Notes: generated from the letters alone by a model not told the origin. A stretch of DNA of 64,000 nucleotides from Thiohalomonas denitrificans (GCF_900102855.1 NZ_FMWD01000006.1:223416-287415), one strand, 5' to 3'; numbered from the stretch's first letter, positions 1-9,475 are shown. Numbers and translations are program-made.

Positions 1-89
1 GGGCCGCATGGACTCTCTACCGGTATGTCCCGGAGACACTGGAATCCGGGACGGGCGACCGCTTGCCCTAACACCCGATTTGCTATGGT

Positions 90-716
90 TCAGGCCGATT
101 CCTGCACGTCGAAGAAATCCACCCTCCCGCTATCGAGACAGTATTCGGCACCAACCACCACGAGCGTGCCCTCGCCGATCAGTTGCTCCAGAAGTTCGGA
201 GCCGTGGCGCAGGTGATTGGCAGAGGCTCGCACATTGGCGCGGACCGCTTCCTCCATCAGCCCCTCACGGTCGTATCGCAGATCGGTTTCCACCAGTCCC
301 GCTATCGATGGACTGATGCGATTGACGATGGAGCGGATATTGCGTGAGGGGCTGGAGCCCCGGCCGATCAGTTGGTCAATGGTCGCGCCAATGGCGCCGC
401 AGTACGAGTGGCCGAGGACCACCACCAGCGGTGTACCGAACTGGGCGGCGGCGAATTCCACACTACCCACCTGCGAAGGTGCAACGATATTGCCGGCCAC
501 ACGGATGACGAAAAGTTCGCCCAGACCCTGGTCGAAGATGATCTCGGCGGGCACCCGGGAATCGGAGCAGCCGAGGATCACGGCAATCGGTTTCTGCTCG
601 GCAACGAATTCGGCCCGACGACCGTGGCTGGTCAGTGCCTCTAGACTCATGACGTTGGAGACATAACGCCCGTTGCCGGCTTTGAGACGTTCGAGCGCTT
701 CGAGTGCGGAGATCAT
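90..716 (-). CDS. beta-class carbonic anhydrase
   Basis: Predicted cytoplasmic zinc enzyme that interconverts CO2 and bicarbonate. Both family zinc-binding motifs are visible: Cys-Ser-Asp-Ser-Arg followed by a His-x-x-Cys-Gly block (HSYCG). About 208 residues is normal for the bacterial beta class. I chose the internal ATG at 716 because a GGGTGA element lies 8 bases upstream and the protein then begins with the usual MISALEALERLK-type helix. An in-frame start at 794 would add 26 residues with no family resemblance. No signal peptide is seen. In an autotrophic sulfur oxidiser it would serve inorganic carbon supply, but no carboxysome genes are in this window, so that role is inferred. Confidence 0.93.
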   Translation of the reverse strand: MISALEALERLKAGNGRYVSNVMSLEALTSHGRRAEFVAEQKPIAVILGCSDSRVPAEIIFDQGLGELFVIRVAGNIVAPSQVGSVEFAAAQFGTPLVVVLGHSYCGAIGATIDQLIGRGSSPSRNIRSIVNRISPSIAGLVETDLRYDREGLMEEAVRANVRASANHLRHGSELLEQLIGEGTLVVVGAEYCLDSGRVDFFDVQESA

Positions 717-857
717 ATCGTATTTCACCCTGGCCAAGGAGAAGGTGCCGGAAAATTGTCCCGGCCTGTCCATCCCCGAGTTAGGGGCGGGCATTCGCCT
801 GCGGGACAGGCCGGCAGGTAAAAGAGTACCCGATGCGATTGCCTATGGCGAAAAGGG

Positions 858-3800
858 TCATTTGCAACCGATGAAGCGCACGCTGGTGCTGCGTTCCGTG
901 AGGACCCGCTGCATCACATCCAGCGTATGCCCGATCGCCTCATCGTCGGTATGATGGGACAGGGAGAGCCGAAGCGAGCAGTGAGCCGCCTCATCCGAGA
1001 GGCCCATGGCCTTGAGTACGTGCGTCGGTTCCGGGGAGCCGGACTTGCATGCGGAGCCGGAGGAGCAGGCGATACCGTGCTGGTCGAGCGCAATCACCAG
1101 CGATTCGCCCCGCAGCCCGGGCAGCGTCAGGTTGAGGGTGTTCGGCAGACGCATCGCGGCCGATCCATTACGGGTGGCACCGGGCACCAGCCGCATCAGT
1201 CCCGCCTCCAACCGGTCACGCCGCTCCTGCATCACCCCGCACTGCCCGAGCCACTCGCCAGCCAATACCGCCGCCCGGCCGAGGCCGGCGATCCCGGCCA
1301 CATTCTCGGTCCCGGCCCGCAGTCCGCCCTCCTGGCCACCGCCATGGACCAGCGCCTCCAGCTCCAGACCCTTGCGCACGTAGAGGGCACCCACGCCTTT
1401 GGGTCCATGAAACTTGTGGGCGGAGAGACTCAGCAGATCGACACCCAGAGCCTCCACATCGACCGGACTCTTGCCGACCGCCTGCACCGCGTCGGTGTGA
1501 AACGGGACGCCGTGCTCACGGGCCATGGCCGCCAGCTCGGCAATTGGCTGAATCGTGCCGACCTCATTGTTGGCGAGCATGATCGAGACCAGCGCGGTCT
1601 CGCCGGTGATCGCCCGGCGCAGCACCTCCGGCCGTACCCGACCCTCGTTATCCACCGGCAGATAGCTCACGCGCCAGCCCATCCGCTCCAGAAAATGGCA
1701 GGTCTTGAGCACCGCCGGGTGCTCGACCCGCGAGGTGATCAGGTGGGCGCCCGTGGCGGCGCTGAAGGCGATCCCCTTGATGGCGAGGTTGTTGGCCTCG
1801 GAGCCGCCGCCGGTAAAGACCAGTCGCCGCGGCCGTGCACCGATGAGGGCTGCCAATTCCCGGCGGGCACTTTCCACCGCCTCATGGGCCATGCGTCCGT
1901 CGCGGTGAAGGCTGGATGGATTGCCCCACTGGACCCCCAGCCAGGGAAGCATCGCCTCCCGCACAGCCGGAGCAACGGCGGTGGTGGCATTGTTGTCCAG
2001 ATAGACCCGCTCCCGTCCGGGCGGGGTCTGCCGGTGCCGGCCGCCCGCCACCCTTCTGCGCGGCCGGGGACGCGGCGTGCCCGGTTCCAGCCGACGTATC
2101 CGGCACAGTAGCGCCTTGTAGACCGGGAAGCCGGAGATGGGGTCGTAATTGTCGATGTCGGTCAACTCGTTGACGTTCCATGCCTGCCAGGCCGGCGGTC
2201 CGACCGGGGTGCCGCCGCCCATGTTGCATTCGACTGTGCCGGGCATGATGTTCTCACCCACCCGGGCGCGAAACGGCACGGCCCCGCGCGGGGTCGCCAC
2301 CTCGACCAGATCCCCGTCACCGATACCGTGCCGGCCGGCATCCTGCGAATGCAGCTCCACCACCGGTTCCGGCTGCGCCTTCACAAGGCCAGGAATACCG
2401 TGATGCTGGGAGCGGAAGTCGGTGTCGGGGCGGGCGCCGGAGTTGAACACCAGGGGAAATGCCTCCAGGAGCTCCGGGCTGCCCAGCGGTCCCTCGCGCA
2501 CCTCGGTGTACCTGGGCAGCGGCTCATAGCCAAAGTCCTCGAGCAGGGTGGAGGCGATCTCGAAACGGCCCGTCGGCGTATCGAACCCTGGCTGTCCATC
2601 TGCACGCAACACTCCCTTTTCCCACTTACGGTACTCCATCATGGGCGTCTCCCGGCGCACCCAGCCACCCGCCTCCCGCACCTGCTCCAGCGTGAAGCCG
2701 GACCCCTCCAGCACGAAGCGCTGCACCTCTTCGCCCTCCTGCGGAAACAGGTGGCCGTAACCCAGCCGTTGGGCGAGGTCCGCCATGATGCGGTAGTCAC
2801 CACGCGCCTCGCCGACCGGCTCGATCAACTTCTCACGCAGGCGAAAAACGGGGCCGTAGGTCATGTAGGAGTCGATCTCGAACATGGTGGTGGCCGGCAA
2901 CACCACATCGGCATAATCCATGTCGGCGGTGCGCTGACGGTCGATACAGACCAGAAAATCCAGACCCGCCAGGGTTTCGCGCCAGATGGGAGTCTGCGGC
3001 CAGGAGGTGAGCAGGGAGGCGCCCTGCACGATAAGCCCCCGCAGGGGATAAGGCTCGCCCTTAAGCACTGCGTCCACCAGGCCAAGCGGATGCGACTCTT
3101 CACGGTAGTGGGTGTAGAGGGGCAGGCGGTCACGGGCGATGGCGCGCGAGGTATCCGGGTTTGGCTGGTTGCAGCTGCGGTTGATGGGAAATTGCCCACC
3201 GGCCATGGTCAGGCCGATGCCGCCCGGCACATCGAGCTGGCCCGCCAGGGCGAACAGCGTCAACACCGCCCGCACCGCCTGCACCCCGGTATTGGAGTAT
3301 TCAAGACCGGTGTACATCACCGGACAGCAGCCGTTGCTCTCCGCCACCAGCCGGGCCAGTTCACGCACTTTCTCCGCCGGCACGCCGGTGATCACGGCCA
3401 CCACCTCCGGATGAAAGTGCTGGACATAGCGGGCCAGGTCATCGAAGCCGTGGCACCACTGTTCGGCGAAGGGCTCGTCGTAGCGGTCCTCCTCCAGCAG
3501 CACCTGGATCAGGCCCAGCGCCAGGGCGCCGTCGGTGCCCGGACGGATCGGCACCCACTCGGCACCGGTGCGCTCGGCCGTTTCGGTACGACGCGGGTCG
3601 ATCACCACGATGCGGGCGCCACGGGCGGCCGCCGCCTCCAGTCGCTGCAGGTCACGGGGCGGCGAATCGGTGGCCGGGTTGGCGCCCCAGACCAGCACCG
3701 CACCGGCGTGTTCGATGTCGCTGAACAGGTTGTGGTAGTAACGGCCCAAAGTCGTGTGGGGCGCAATCATGGCAAAGGCCACGTAGCACAATGCGCCGAC

Positions 3801-4232
3801 GCCGAAGGTATTCGGTGAACCGAACGGGAACAGGACGCTGGAGGCGGAGGAGATCGCCACCCCCTTGGGCTGATACAGGTCGCAGAGTGAGAGCTCGAAG
3901 GCACCGCGGCCAGTGTAGACACCCACCGCCTCGGGACCGGATTCCTCCTTGAGCGTTTGCAGGCGTTCGGCGATCAGCTCGTACGCCTCCTCCCAGCTAA
4001 TAGGTTCGAAGGCGAATTCGCCCTTGGCCCCGGTTCGCCTGAGAGGGGTACGCAAGCGGTGTTCGGAATGGACAATCTCCGGTGCATGCCGCCCGCGCCG
4101 GCACATCGCGCCCAGGGGATGGTCCGGGTCCGCCCGCACCTCCATCAGCTGCCCGCCTTCCGTTCGCGCCTCGATCCAGCAGCCGGAGGGACAGATTCCG
4201 CAGATCGATTTCTTCCAGCTCACATCACTCAC
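858..4232 (-). CDS. molybdopterin oxidoreductase-cysteine desulfurase fusion protein
   Basis: One uninterrupted frame of 1124 residues encodes two complete enzymes. Residues 1 to about 700 are a molybdopterin oxidoreductase of the PsrA/PhsA/formate dehydrogenase superfamily. A 4Fe-4S site is formed by C11, C14, C18 and C44, the likely Mo-ligating cysteine is C149 (GALCY), and a molybdopterin-dinucleotide-binding domain lies near 590-700. An Arg/Pro-rich linker follows. From Y744 the protein is a full-length class V aminotransferase-fold cysteine desulfurase (NifS/IscS type), with the PLP lysine at K940 (SAHKFHGPKG) and the persulfide cysteine at C1062 (SGSACKSG). The start codon is GTG with a weak ribosome site. 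There is no Tat signal, so it is probably cytoplasmic. Cysteine desulfurase supplies sulfur to Mo-bis-MGD enzymes through FdhD in E. coli; covalent coupling for cofactor sulfuration is an inference. Substrate unknown. Confidence 0.93.
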   Translation of the reverse strand: MSDVSWKKSICGICPSGCWIEARTEGGQLMEVRADPDHPLGAMCRRGRHAPEIVHSEHRLRTPLRRTGAKGEFAFEPISWEEAYELIAERLQTLKEESGPEAVGVYTGRGAFELSLCDLYQPKGVAISSASSVLFPFGSPNTFGVGALCYVAFAMIAPHTTLGRYYHNLFSDIEHAGAVLVWGANPATDSPPRDLQRLEAAAARGARIVVIDPRRTETAERTGAEWVPIRPGTDGALALGLIQVLLEEDRYDEPFAEQWCHGFDDLARYVQHFHPEVVAVITGVPAEKVRELARLVAESNGCCPVMYTGLEYSNTGVQAVRAVLTLFALAGQLDVPGGIGLTMAGGQFPINRSCNQPNPDTSRAIARDRLPLYTHYREESHPLGLVDAVLKGEPYPLRGLIVQGASLLTSWPQTPIWRETLAGLDFLVCIDRQRTADMDYADVVLPATTMFEIDSYMTYGPVFRLREKLIEPVGEARGDYRIMADLAQRLGYGHLFPQEGEEVQRFVLEGSGFTLEQVREAGGWVRRETPMMEYRKWEKGVLRADGQPGFDTPTGRFEIASTLLEDFGYEPLPRYTEVREGPLGSPELLEAFPLVFNSGARPDTDFRSQHHGIPGLVKAQPEPVVELHSQDAGRHGIGDGDLVEVATPRGAVPFRARVGENIMPGTVECNMGGGTPVGPPAWQAWNVNELTDIDNYDPISGFPVYKALLCRIRRLEPGTPRPRPRRRVAGGRHRQTPPGRERVYLDNNATTAVAPAVREAMLPWLGVQWGNPSSLHRDGRMAHEAVESARRELAALIGARPRRLVFTGGGSEANNLAIKGIAFSAATGAHLITSRVEHPAVLKTCHFLERMGWRVSYLPVDNEGRVRPEVLRRAITGETALVSIMLANNEVGTIQPIAELAAMAREHGVPFHTDAVQAVGKSPVDVEALGVDLLSLSAHKFHGPKGVGALYVRKGLELEALVHGGGQEGGLRAGTENVAGIAGLGRAAVLAGEWLGQCGVMQERRDRLEAGLMRLVPGATRNGSAAMRLPNTLNLTLPGLRGESLVIALDQHGIACSSGSACKSGSPEPTHVLKAMGLSDEAAHCSLRLSLSHHTDDEAIGHTLDVMQRVLTERSTSVRFIGCK

Positions 4233-4520
4233 TGGCGGGTTCGATTCCGTGCAAACTCCGTAGGTGTTCCGTGCAAAAGCTCACGGGTCGTGTGGGTTTA
4301 AAGTGTAGCCCACGAGCCGTTCCGAACGGCCAGCAGTCCAGGGAGTCCGGTTCATCCTTACGGCCGCTGAGATAACACGATAATACGGAAACAGTCCTTC
4401 TAAAGATGAGAAAAACTGGCAATCTCCGAGATTTGGCATAACCCTTAACCTTATTCGGGAACGTGTCCGGCACAGGCCATTGAAACCGCCGGACAAACAT
4501 TGATGCAAGGAGGCAATCTC

Positions 4521-5345
4521 ATGGTCACGCAAGCCTATGACGTTGAACGCATGGCGGCACGCCGCCCCATCGTCGGCGCCGTCAGCTGGGGAGCAGTCTT
4601 CGCCGGGACGGTCGCCGGTCTCTCTATATACCTGCTTCTTGCCCTTATCGGTGTTGCCACGGGCTTGACCGCAGTGGACCCGGCAGCCGCCGAACCGGTC
4701 GGCAGTATCCCCCTGTGGACCGGTGTCTGGAGCTTCATCAGCATGCTTATCGCGGCCTTTAGCGGAGGCTGGGTGGCCGGCCGGATGTCCGGGCTGCGAC
4801 GCAAAATGGACGGTGCGCTTCACGGCCTTGTAGCCTGGGGTCTGACTGTCCTGTTTGCCGGCTATCTCGCCACTACGGCCGTGGCCGGAATCCTCGGCGG
4901 CACTCTGAATATTTTCGGCCAGACACTGCAGACTGCCGGTCAAGCCGCAGGTGCAACGGGTGCAACGGAGCAGCTGCAGCAAATCATCAGCGGAGCCGAA
5001 GGCGGAGATATTTCGCTGGAGTCGATGGGCGCCCTGCGGGACCGACTCTCCGCGCAGGACCGTTCCGGTGCCATCGAGGTCATGACCAGTGAGATGGGCT
5101 TTTCACAGCAGCGGGCGGAGCAGGTTGTGGACCAGGCCATGCCCTTGTTCCAGCAGCCCGGCCAACAGGCGCAGCAGATAGCCGAACCTGCCGTGGGAGT
5201 CGCAACAGCAGCATCCTGGTGGCTGATCGTCACACTGGCCGTATCACTGGTTCTGGGGATTTGGGGCGGTGCCATCGGGACCCGCGGCACCAGCAAGCGC
5301 ATCCGTGGCGATCACAGCGACGAGCGCTATCACATGGGAGCGTAA
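4521..5345 (+). CDS. multi-pass membrane protein of unknown function
   Basis: The 274-residue protein has hydrophobic segments near residues 20-50, 65-90 and 105-130 and a final one near 230-255. The central part (about 140-220) is hydrophilic, Gln/Ala-rich and probably helical. It resembles the loosely annotated PhnA-like or YrzE-type membrane proteins, but I cannot name a function. The start at 4521 is set by an AGGAGG element 7 bases upstream; TTG and ATG codons further upstream overlap that ribosome site and are rejected. A hairpin with a T-rich tail follows the stop, so it is probably transcribed alone. Confidence 0.8.
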   Translation: MVTQAYDVERMAARRPIVGAVSWGAVFAGTVAGLSIYLLLALIGVATGLTAVDPAAAEPVGSIPLWTGVWSFISMLIAAFSGGWVAGRMSGLRRKMDGALHGLVAWGLTVLFAGYLATTAVAGILGGTLNIFGQTLQTAGQAAGATGATEQLQQIISGAEGGDISLESMGALRDRLSAQDRSGAIEVMTSEMGFSQQRAEQVVDQAMPLFQQPGQQAQQIAEPAVGVATAASWWLIVTLAVSLVLGIWGGAIGTRGTSKRIRGDHSDERYHMGA

Positions 5346-5356
5346 TCGCACGCGAG

Positions 5357-5385
5357 GCGCTCCCTCACCGGGGGAGCGCTTCTTC
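5357..5385 (+). terminator. intrinsic terminator after the membrane protein gene
   Basis: The inverted repeat GCGCTCCC / GGGAGCGC with a short loop is followed by a T-rich tract. It begins about 11 bases after the stop codon at 5345. Confidence 0.7.
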
Positions 5386-5442
5386 CTTCAGACATGGCGG
5401 GATTCGCGACCGTTCAAGTGAGTACGGCCCCGATGCCCCATT

Positions 5443-6042
5443 TCAGAAAGGCCACAAACGCCAGGAGGATTCCAGCTCGTCCTTACAGCCGCTGAGCTGG
5501 GTGTGATAGCGGCTGGCGCGGGCCTTGACCCGGCCGGCGACCTTGATCAACCACGGCTTGCTTTGGTAGGTGCCGCGCCGATAGCCGCCGTGGCCTTCGT
5601 GATAGGCAAGATACTGCTTGTAGGTGTCCCACTTGGAGATACCCAGGGTCTTGTAGGTCATGTTGCCGTACCAACCGATGAAATCCACGGCATCCTCGAA
5701 ATCATCCCGGCTGGCCCAGCGCTTTCCGGTCTTCTCCCGGTACCAGTCCCACGTCGAGTCCTTCACCTGAGCGAAGCCATAGGCCGAGGATTTGCGGAAC
5801 CAGGGGATCACCCACAGGAGCTTGCGCCGGGGCGGCTTGGCATCGTATTGAAAGCGTGACTCCTGATGGATGATCGCCAACTGGACATGGGGAGGGACGC
5901 CCCAGCGCTCGTAGACATCCCGGGTCACGTCATACCAGCCATTCTTCTCCCGAAAGATTTCACAGCTGTTATCCATATTGCTGGGCGGCGTCGTGGCGCA
6001 GCCGGTGAGGACAAGCAGCAACAGAAGCGGTATCCAGCGCAT
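5443..6042 (-). CDS. lysozyme-like (SLT-fold) outer-membrane lipoprotein
   Basis: This 199-residue protein has a lipoprotein signal peptide ending in LTGC, with C15 as the lipidated residue. A transglycosylase/lysozyme-like domain follows. The motif HQESRF places the probable catalytic glutamate at E61, and the AYGFAQVKDSTW block matches the glycine/alanine-rich strand of SLT domains. It is predicted to cut peptidoglycan glycan strands from the periplasmic face of the outer membrane. It stands alone, convergent with the upstream membrane protein gene and divergent from the MFS gene. Family assignment is firm; physiological role is not shown. Confidence 0.85.
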   Translation of the reverse strand: MRWIPLLLLLVLTGCATTPPSNMDNSCEIFREKNGWYDVTRDVYERWGVPPHVQLAIIHQESRFQYDAKPPRRKLLWVIPWFRKSSAYGFAQVKDSTWDWYREKTGKRWASRDDFEDAVDFIGWYGNMTYKTLGISKWDTYKQYLAYHEGHGGYRRGTYQSKPWLIKVAGRVKARASRYHTQLSGCKDELESSWRLWPF

Positions 6043-6228
6043 GGAAGAACAAACCGTTGAGTGGGATCCAGAAAGATATCATCGCATGCAGATCCCGCCG
6101 CGCCAATGTTTGCGGTAAGGACGGCTGCCCCAAGCGGAGCTGGAGAGGCGGCCTGGCCCTGAGCCTGTGGTTCTGATTGGTGGTGGAACGGGTTATCGTA
6201 TGCAACCGAATCCATTGCTGAATCCACC

Positions 6229-7542
6229 ATGAGCCCCGACTCTCACCGCCGCTTTCAACGTATCCGCTGGACCATCTTCGGCCTGCTGGTGGCCTCCTAC
6301 ATGATGGTCTACTTCCACCGCATGGCGCCCGGCGCGGTCTCCGCCGACCTGATGCAGACCTTCGGCACCAGTGGGGCAGCGCTCGGCTCCCTGGCCGCGA
6401 TGTACTACTACATCTATACCGCCATGCAGGTGCCGTCGGGGGTCCTGGCCGACACCCTTGGACCGCGTCTGAGCGTCACCATCGGAGCACTAGTGGCGGG
6501 CGGCGGCTCCCTGCTGTTCGGCCTGGCCCCCGATTTCATGACCGCTTCGATCGGCCGGTTCTTCGTCGGGCTGGGTGTCTCGGTGGTGTTCGTGGGGCTG
6601 ATGAAGTGGAATACCGTCTGGTTCAGCGAACAGCGCTACGGTCTGGTCAGCGGCCTTACCCTGCTCCTGGGCAATGTGGGTTCAATCCTGGCCGCCGGCC
6701 CGCTTGCGGTGCTGCTGCTGCAGTACTCGTGGCGCAGCGTGTTTGTTACGGCCGGCTTCATCTCCATCCTTCTCGCCCTGCTAAGCTGGTGGATTGTACG
6801 CAATCGGCCGCAGGATGCCGGTTTTCCCTCGGTGCGGGCAATGGCAGGGGAAGCGGAGGAGCCCCCACGGGAGCGGCACTGGTGGCACGAGTTGCGGGCG
6901 GTACTGGGCAACAGGGCGGTATGGCCGGGCTTTTGGGTCAATTTCGGCATCACCGGCAGCCTGTTTGCGTTCGCCGGACTCTGGGGATTGCCCCTGATGC
7001 GGGATGTATTCGACCTCTCGGGGAGTGATGCCTCGCTCTATACCACCGCAGCACTGGCCGGCTTCGCCGGGGGCTCATTCCTGATGGGCGGCCTTTCCGA
7101 TCGGATTGGCCGGCGCCGGCCGGTGATCCTCGGTGCCGGTGTGCTCTCCTGCGCCGTCTGGCTGGGGCTGATGCTGTTGCCGTGGGGACCGGGATTCTCC
7201 GGGTTCCTGCTGTATACCCTCCTCGGCCTCTCGGCCGGGGGCTTTGTGGTCACCTATGCCGCTGCCAAGGAGGTGGTCCGGCCGGCCAATGCCGGCATGG
7301 CCATTGCCGTAGTCAATACCGGGCTGTTTCTGGGGGCGGCGATCATGCAGCCGCTTTTCGGCGCTCTTATCGACGCGGGCTGGGACGGCACGCTGCTGGA
7401 AGGCGTCCGTGTCTATGATCTGCAAAGCTATCGCTACGGTCTCGCCGCCTCGGCCGGTTTCGCCGCAATGGCCACGTTTGCCGCCCTTCGCATTACCGAG
7501 ACTCGCTGCCGCAATATCAGCTTGCCGCCCGTCGCCCCTTGA
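6229..7542 (+). CDS. major facilitator superfamily transporter
   Basis: The 437-residue protein has about twelve hydrophobic segments and the MFS loop motif between segments 2 and 3 (GVLADTLGPR). A second copy of the motif (GGLSDRIGRRRP) lies after segment 8. It belongs with the organophosphate/sugar-acid-like MFS carriers, but the substrate cannot be read from sequence. Its last 26 bases overlap the 3' end of the convergent NnrS-like gene. The ribosome site is weak; the ATG at 6229 is the first one giving a standard N-terminus. Confidence 0.88.
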   Translation: MSPDSHRRFQRIRWTIFGLLVASYMMVYFHRMAPGAVSADLMQTFGTSGAALGSLAAMYYYIYTAMQVPSGVLADTLGPRLSVTIGALVAGGGSLLFGLAPDFMTASIGRFFVGLGVSVVFVGLMKWNTVWFSEQRYGLVSGLTLLLGNVGSILAAGPLAVLLLQYSWRSVFVTAGFISILLALLSWWIVRNRPQDAGFPSVRAMAGEAEEPPRERHWWHELRAVLGNRAVWPGFWVNFGITGSLFAFAGLWGLPLMRDVFDLSGSDASLYTTAALAGFAGGSFLMGGLSDRIGRRRPVILGAGVLSCAVWLGLMLLPWGPGFSGFLLYTLLGLSAGGFVVTYAAAKEVVRPANAGMAIAVVNTGLFLGAAIMQPLFGALIDAGWDGTLLEGVRVYDLQSYRYGLAASAGFAAMATFAALRITETRCRNISLPPVAP

Positions 7543-8602
7543 TCACGGCCGCCACCGTGTTGGCCACAAACAACAGCAACACCAGGGCATTGCCGAGACC
7601 ACCGATCCGGCGCAATTCCATCCAGCCACCGAGGTCGCCGGCAACCCGTAGTCCGAGTGTGGCGTGGAGGAGGACCAGATGCAGGTAGAACACCGGGTGA
7701 TAGGGGATATTGAACCGCGTTACGGCAGGAAAAATGATCGGGGCATGGCCGAAGACCATAGCGAACACAAAGCCGAGAAATACGCTGTGCAGCGTCGTGT
7801 CATAGCCGTAGCCAAAAAACAGGCCGCCGCTCGACAGCCCGACGACGGCGCCGACGGCCAGCCATACATAACCGGAGAGCAGACATACGGCGGTAAAGCG
7901 GGGCAGTCCCGAGCCCCGCACGGTATAGAGTGCCACGTCATAACGACCGAGCCAGAGTGCAAGCAGCAGTAGCGAGGCAGCCAGCACCATTCTCCCCGCC
8001 CCGCTGAAGGAAGAGGTGCCGATACCGGCCAGCAACAGCAGGGCCACGGCGGCGAACACCCACCTGGCCGGGGCCGAAGCAGGACGGAAGCGACTCAGTT
8101 CCAGGCGCTCACCAGCGATGGTCAGAACCAGAAACCCGGCCCACCAGGGGAGCACATCGGCCACCGGTGCCCCGGCGAGCCAGAGCAGGTTACCCACCGA
8201 CCAGACCGCGGCGCCCGCCGCCAGGGTAAGCGTGAACAGGGCACGCTGGCGCCTGACGACCACCCAGGAGGCGGCCACCAGGACGAGGCTGCCGGCGCTC
8301 AGCAGCGAGCTGGCCACGCCCATCGGGGCACCGGCGATCAGGGCCAATCCACCCGCGCCGGTCAGTGCCGGGCCGCCGTAGGCCCAGCGGGAGGCAAGCG
8401 CCACCGCCCGCTCCAGCCCGATTACCGTGCCGAAGAAACCCGAGACCATCAGCGGCCCGTGCAGGCCCAACAGCTCCGGTGAGGGCAGCGGCAGGGGCCA
8501 GCCGAGCCGCACCAGGCCGGCGATGACGCCAAACGCCAGGGAGAGAAAGCCGAGCACCAGAAGGGGCAGCCGCGCGACGGGCGGCAGGTCGCGTGCGATC
8601 AC
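7517..8602 (-). CDS. NnrS-like polytopic membrane protein
   Basis: This 361-residue, almost wholly hydrophobic protein has about twelve transmembrane segments. The C-terminal half carries FGHAPIIFPAV together with conserved histidines, as in NnrS relatives linked to nitric oxide stress. It is more divergent than the canonical NnrS at 48385. The GTG start lies 4 bases after the stop of the broken DUF59 gene, so the two were once co-transcribed. Heme or copper binding is known for some NnrS proteins and is not shown here. Confidence 0.75.
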   Translation of the reverse strand: MIARDLPPVARLPLLVLGFLSLAFGVIAGLVRLGWPLPLPSPELLGLHGPLMVSGFFGTVIGLERAVALASRWAYGGPALTGAGGLALIAGAPMGVASSLLSAGSLVLVAASWVVVRRQRALFTLTLAAGAAVWSVGNLLWLAGAPVADVLPWWAGFLVLTIAGERLELSRFRPASAPARWVFAAVALLLLAGIGTSSFSGAGRMVLAASLLLLALWLGRYDVALYTVRGSGLPRFTAVCLLSGYVWLAVGAVVGLSSGGLFFGYGYDTTLHSVFLGFVFAMVFGHAPIIFPAVTRFNIPYHPVFYLHLVLLHATLGLRVAGDLGGWMELRRIGGLGNALVLLLFVANTVAAVIKGRRAAS

Positions 8603-8606
8603 CGGC

Positions 8607-8901
8607 TCACCAACCCAGCTGTTGGCGAGCCACCTCGCTCATCCGCTCCGGCGACCAGGGCGGGACCCAGACCAGCTCCACCTCGACCTCCCTCACCTCG
8701 GGCAGAACCCCGAAGTGCATCGTGCACCTGGTCCGCCAGCAGCGATCCGGACAGGCGGACGTGGTCATGCGCACCTTGAGGTCGCCCCGGTCGCTGGCCA
8801 ACACCTCGTAGATGAGCCCGGGGTCGTAGACATTGACGTTGACCTCCGGGCGATGACGCCGGCAAGGCCCCCTCCAGTGTTTCACGCTCGATATCGCTCA
8901 T
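8607..8901 (-). pseudogene. frameshifted DUF59 (SufT/PaaD-type) gene
   Basis: This is a decayed paralogue of the intact gene at 17370-17675. The N-terminus MSDIERETLEGALP is in one frame, preceded by a GGAGGAG ribosome site. The core (EVNVNVYDPGLIYEVLAS) is in a second frame. A middle piece matching LADQVREAL of the intact copy sits in the first frame again (LADQVHDAL), and the end (EVEVELVW, PPWSPERMSE) returns to the second frame. At least three frame changes are needed, which points to a pseudogene rather than one sequencing error. The family helps iron-sulfur cluster assembly or maturation. Confidence 0.8.
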
Positions 8902-8970
8902 CCGCTCCTCCGGTTCCGGTCTGCCACGGTAGCGGTAACGGCACCTTCCGGGCAACCGGGACCCCCTTCA

Positions 8971-9038
8971 TAGGTCGGCCTTCAGGCCGACACGGGGGCG
9001 AACCGGGCACCGGCTTAGCATCGTGCTGAAGCCCGACC
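8971..9038. repeat. REP-like imperfect palindrome, copy 1
   Basis: TAGGTCGGCCTTCAGGCCGA and, about 30 bases on, GTGCTGAAGCCCGACC form an inverted pair of small hairpins. The structure is the same as the repeat at 9476-9546. It lies between the kaiB stop and the broken DUF59 gene. Confidence 0.7.
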
Positions 9039-9121
9039 CACACACCGGCTGGATACCCTTTCGGAATCCCCGCCCGGGTGTGGGTATGAGGTGCCTCGAT
9101 GAGGGGGAGGAGGGCGAACGC

Positions 9122-9397
9122 TCACTCGCCCGGTTCGATATCCAAAGCCTCCATGAGCCGTTCGCGGTCGGACAGATTACCGATGATGCGCTTGACCGGT
9201 GGGGGCTCCTCGCGCAGCAGGGTGGGTGTGGCCAGGACGTTGTAGCGCTCCGCCGCCTCCGGTTCGACCGCCATGTCGGTGACCTCGAGCCGACACTCGC
9301 CGGCGTGTTCACGGCAGAGCCGCTCGACCACGGCGACGGCCCGCCGCGAAGGGGGCGTCTGGCCGAGCACGAACAGTCTGAGCTTCAGTTCTACCAT
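9122..9397 (-). CDS. kaiB: KaiB-like clock/stress protein
   Basis: The 91-residue protein has a KaiB thioredoxin-like fold signature: an N-terminal LRLFVLGQTP strand-turn, the block LATPTL, then PPPVKRIIGNLSDRERL. These match the most conserved KaiB segments closely. KaiB proteins bind the phosphorylated KaiC ring and reset it in cyanobacterial clocks. In non-cyanobacteria they act in stress or timing roles that are less clear. It is the third gene after the sensor and kaiC on the same strand, separated from kaiC by a REP-like palindrome. No kaiA is in the window. Confidence 0.9.
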   Translation of the reverse strand: MVELKLRLFVLGQTPPSRRAVAVVERLCREHAGECRLEVTDMAVEPEAAERYNVLATPTLLREEPPPVKRIIGNLSDRERLMEALDIEPGE

Positions 9398-9475
9398 TCC
9401 GGCTTTCCTGTATATCGTCTGTTTCGGCCTGGCTGTTCGCCGTTCCCATCCACCCGGCCCGGTCCCCCGTCCCCC

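Noticed and set aside
927..2111. Long plus-strand frame opposite the molybdoenzyme-desulfurase gene
   Set aside because: It is a shadow of the minus-strand gene: Arg/Gly/Pro-rich translation with no domain, while the minus-strand frame shows two complete enzyme families.
858..4232. Selenocysteine-containing formate dehydrogenase
   Set aside because: The Mo-ligand position is a cysteine codon (C149) and there is no in-frame TGA; PsrA/PhsA-like features fit better.
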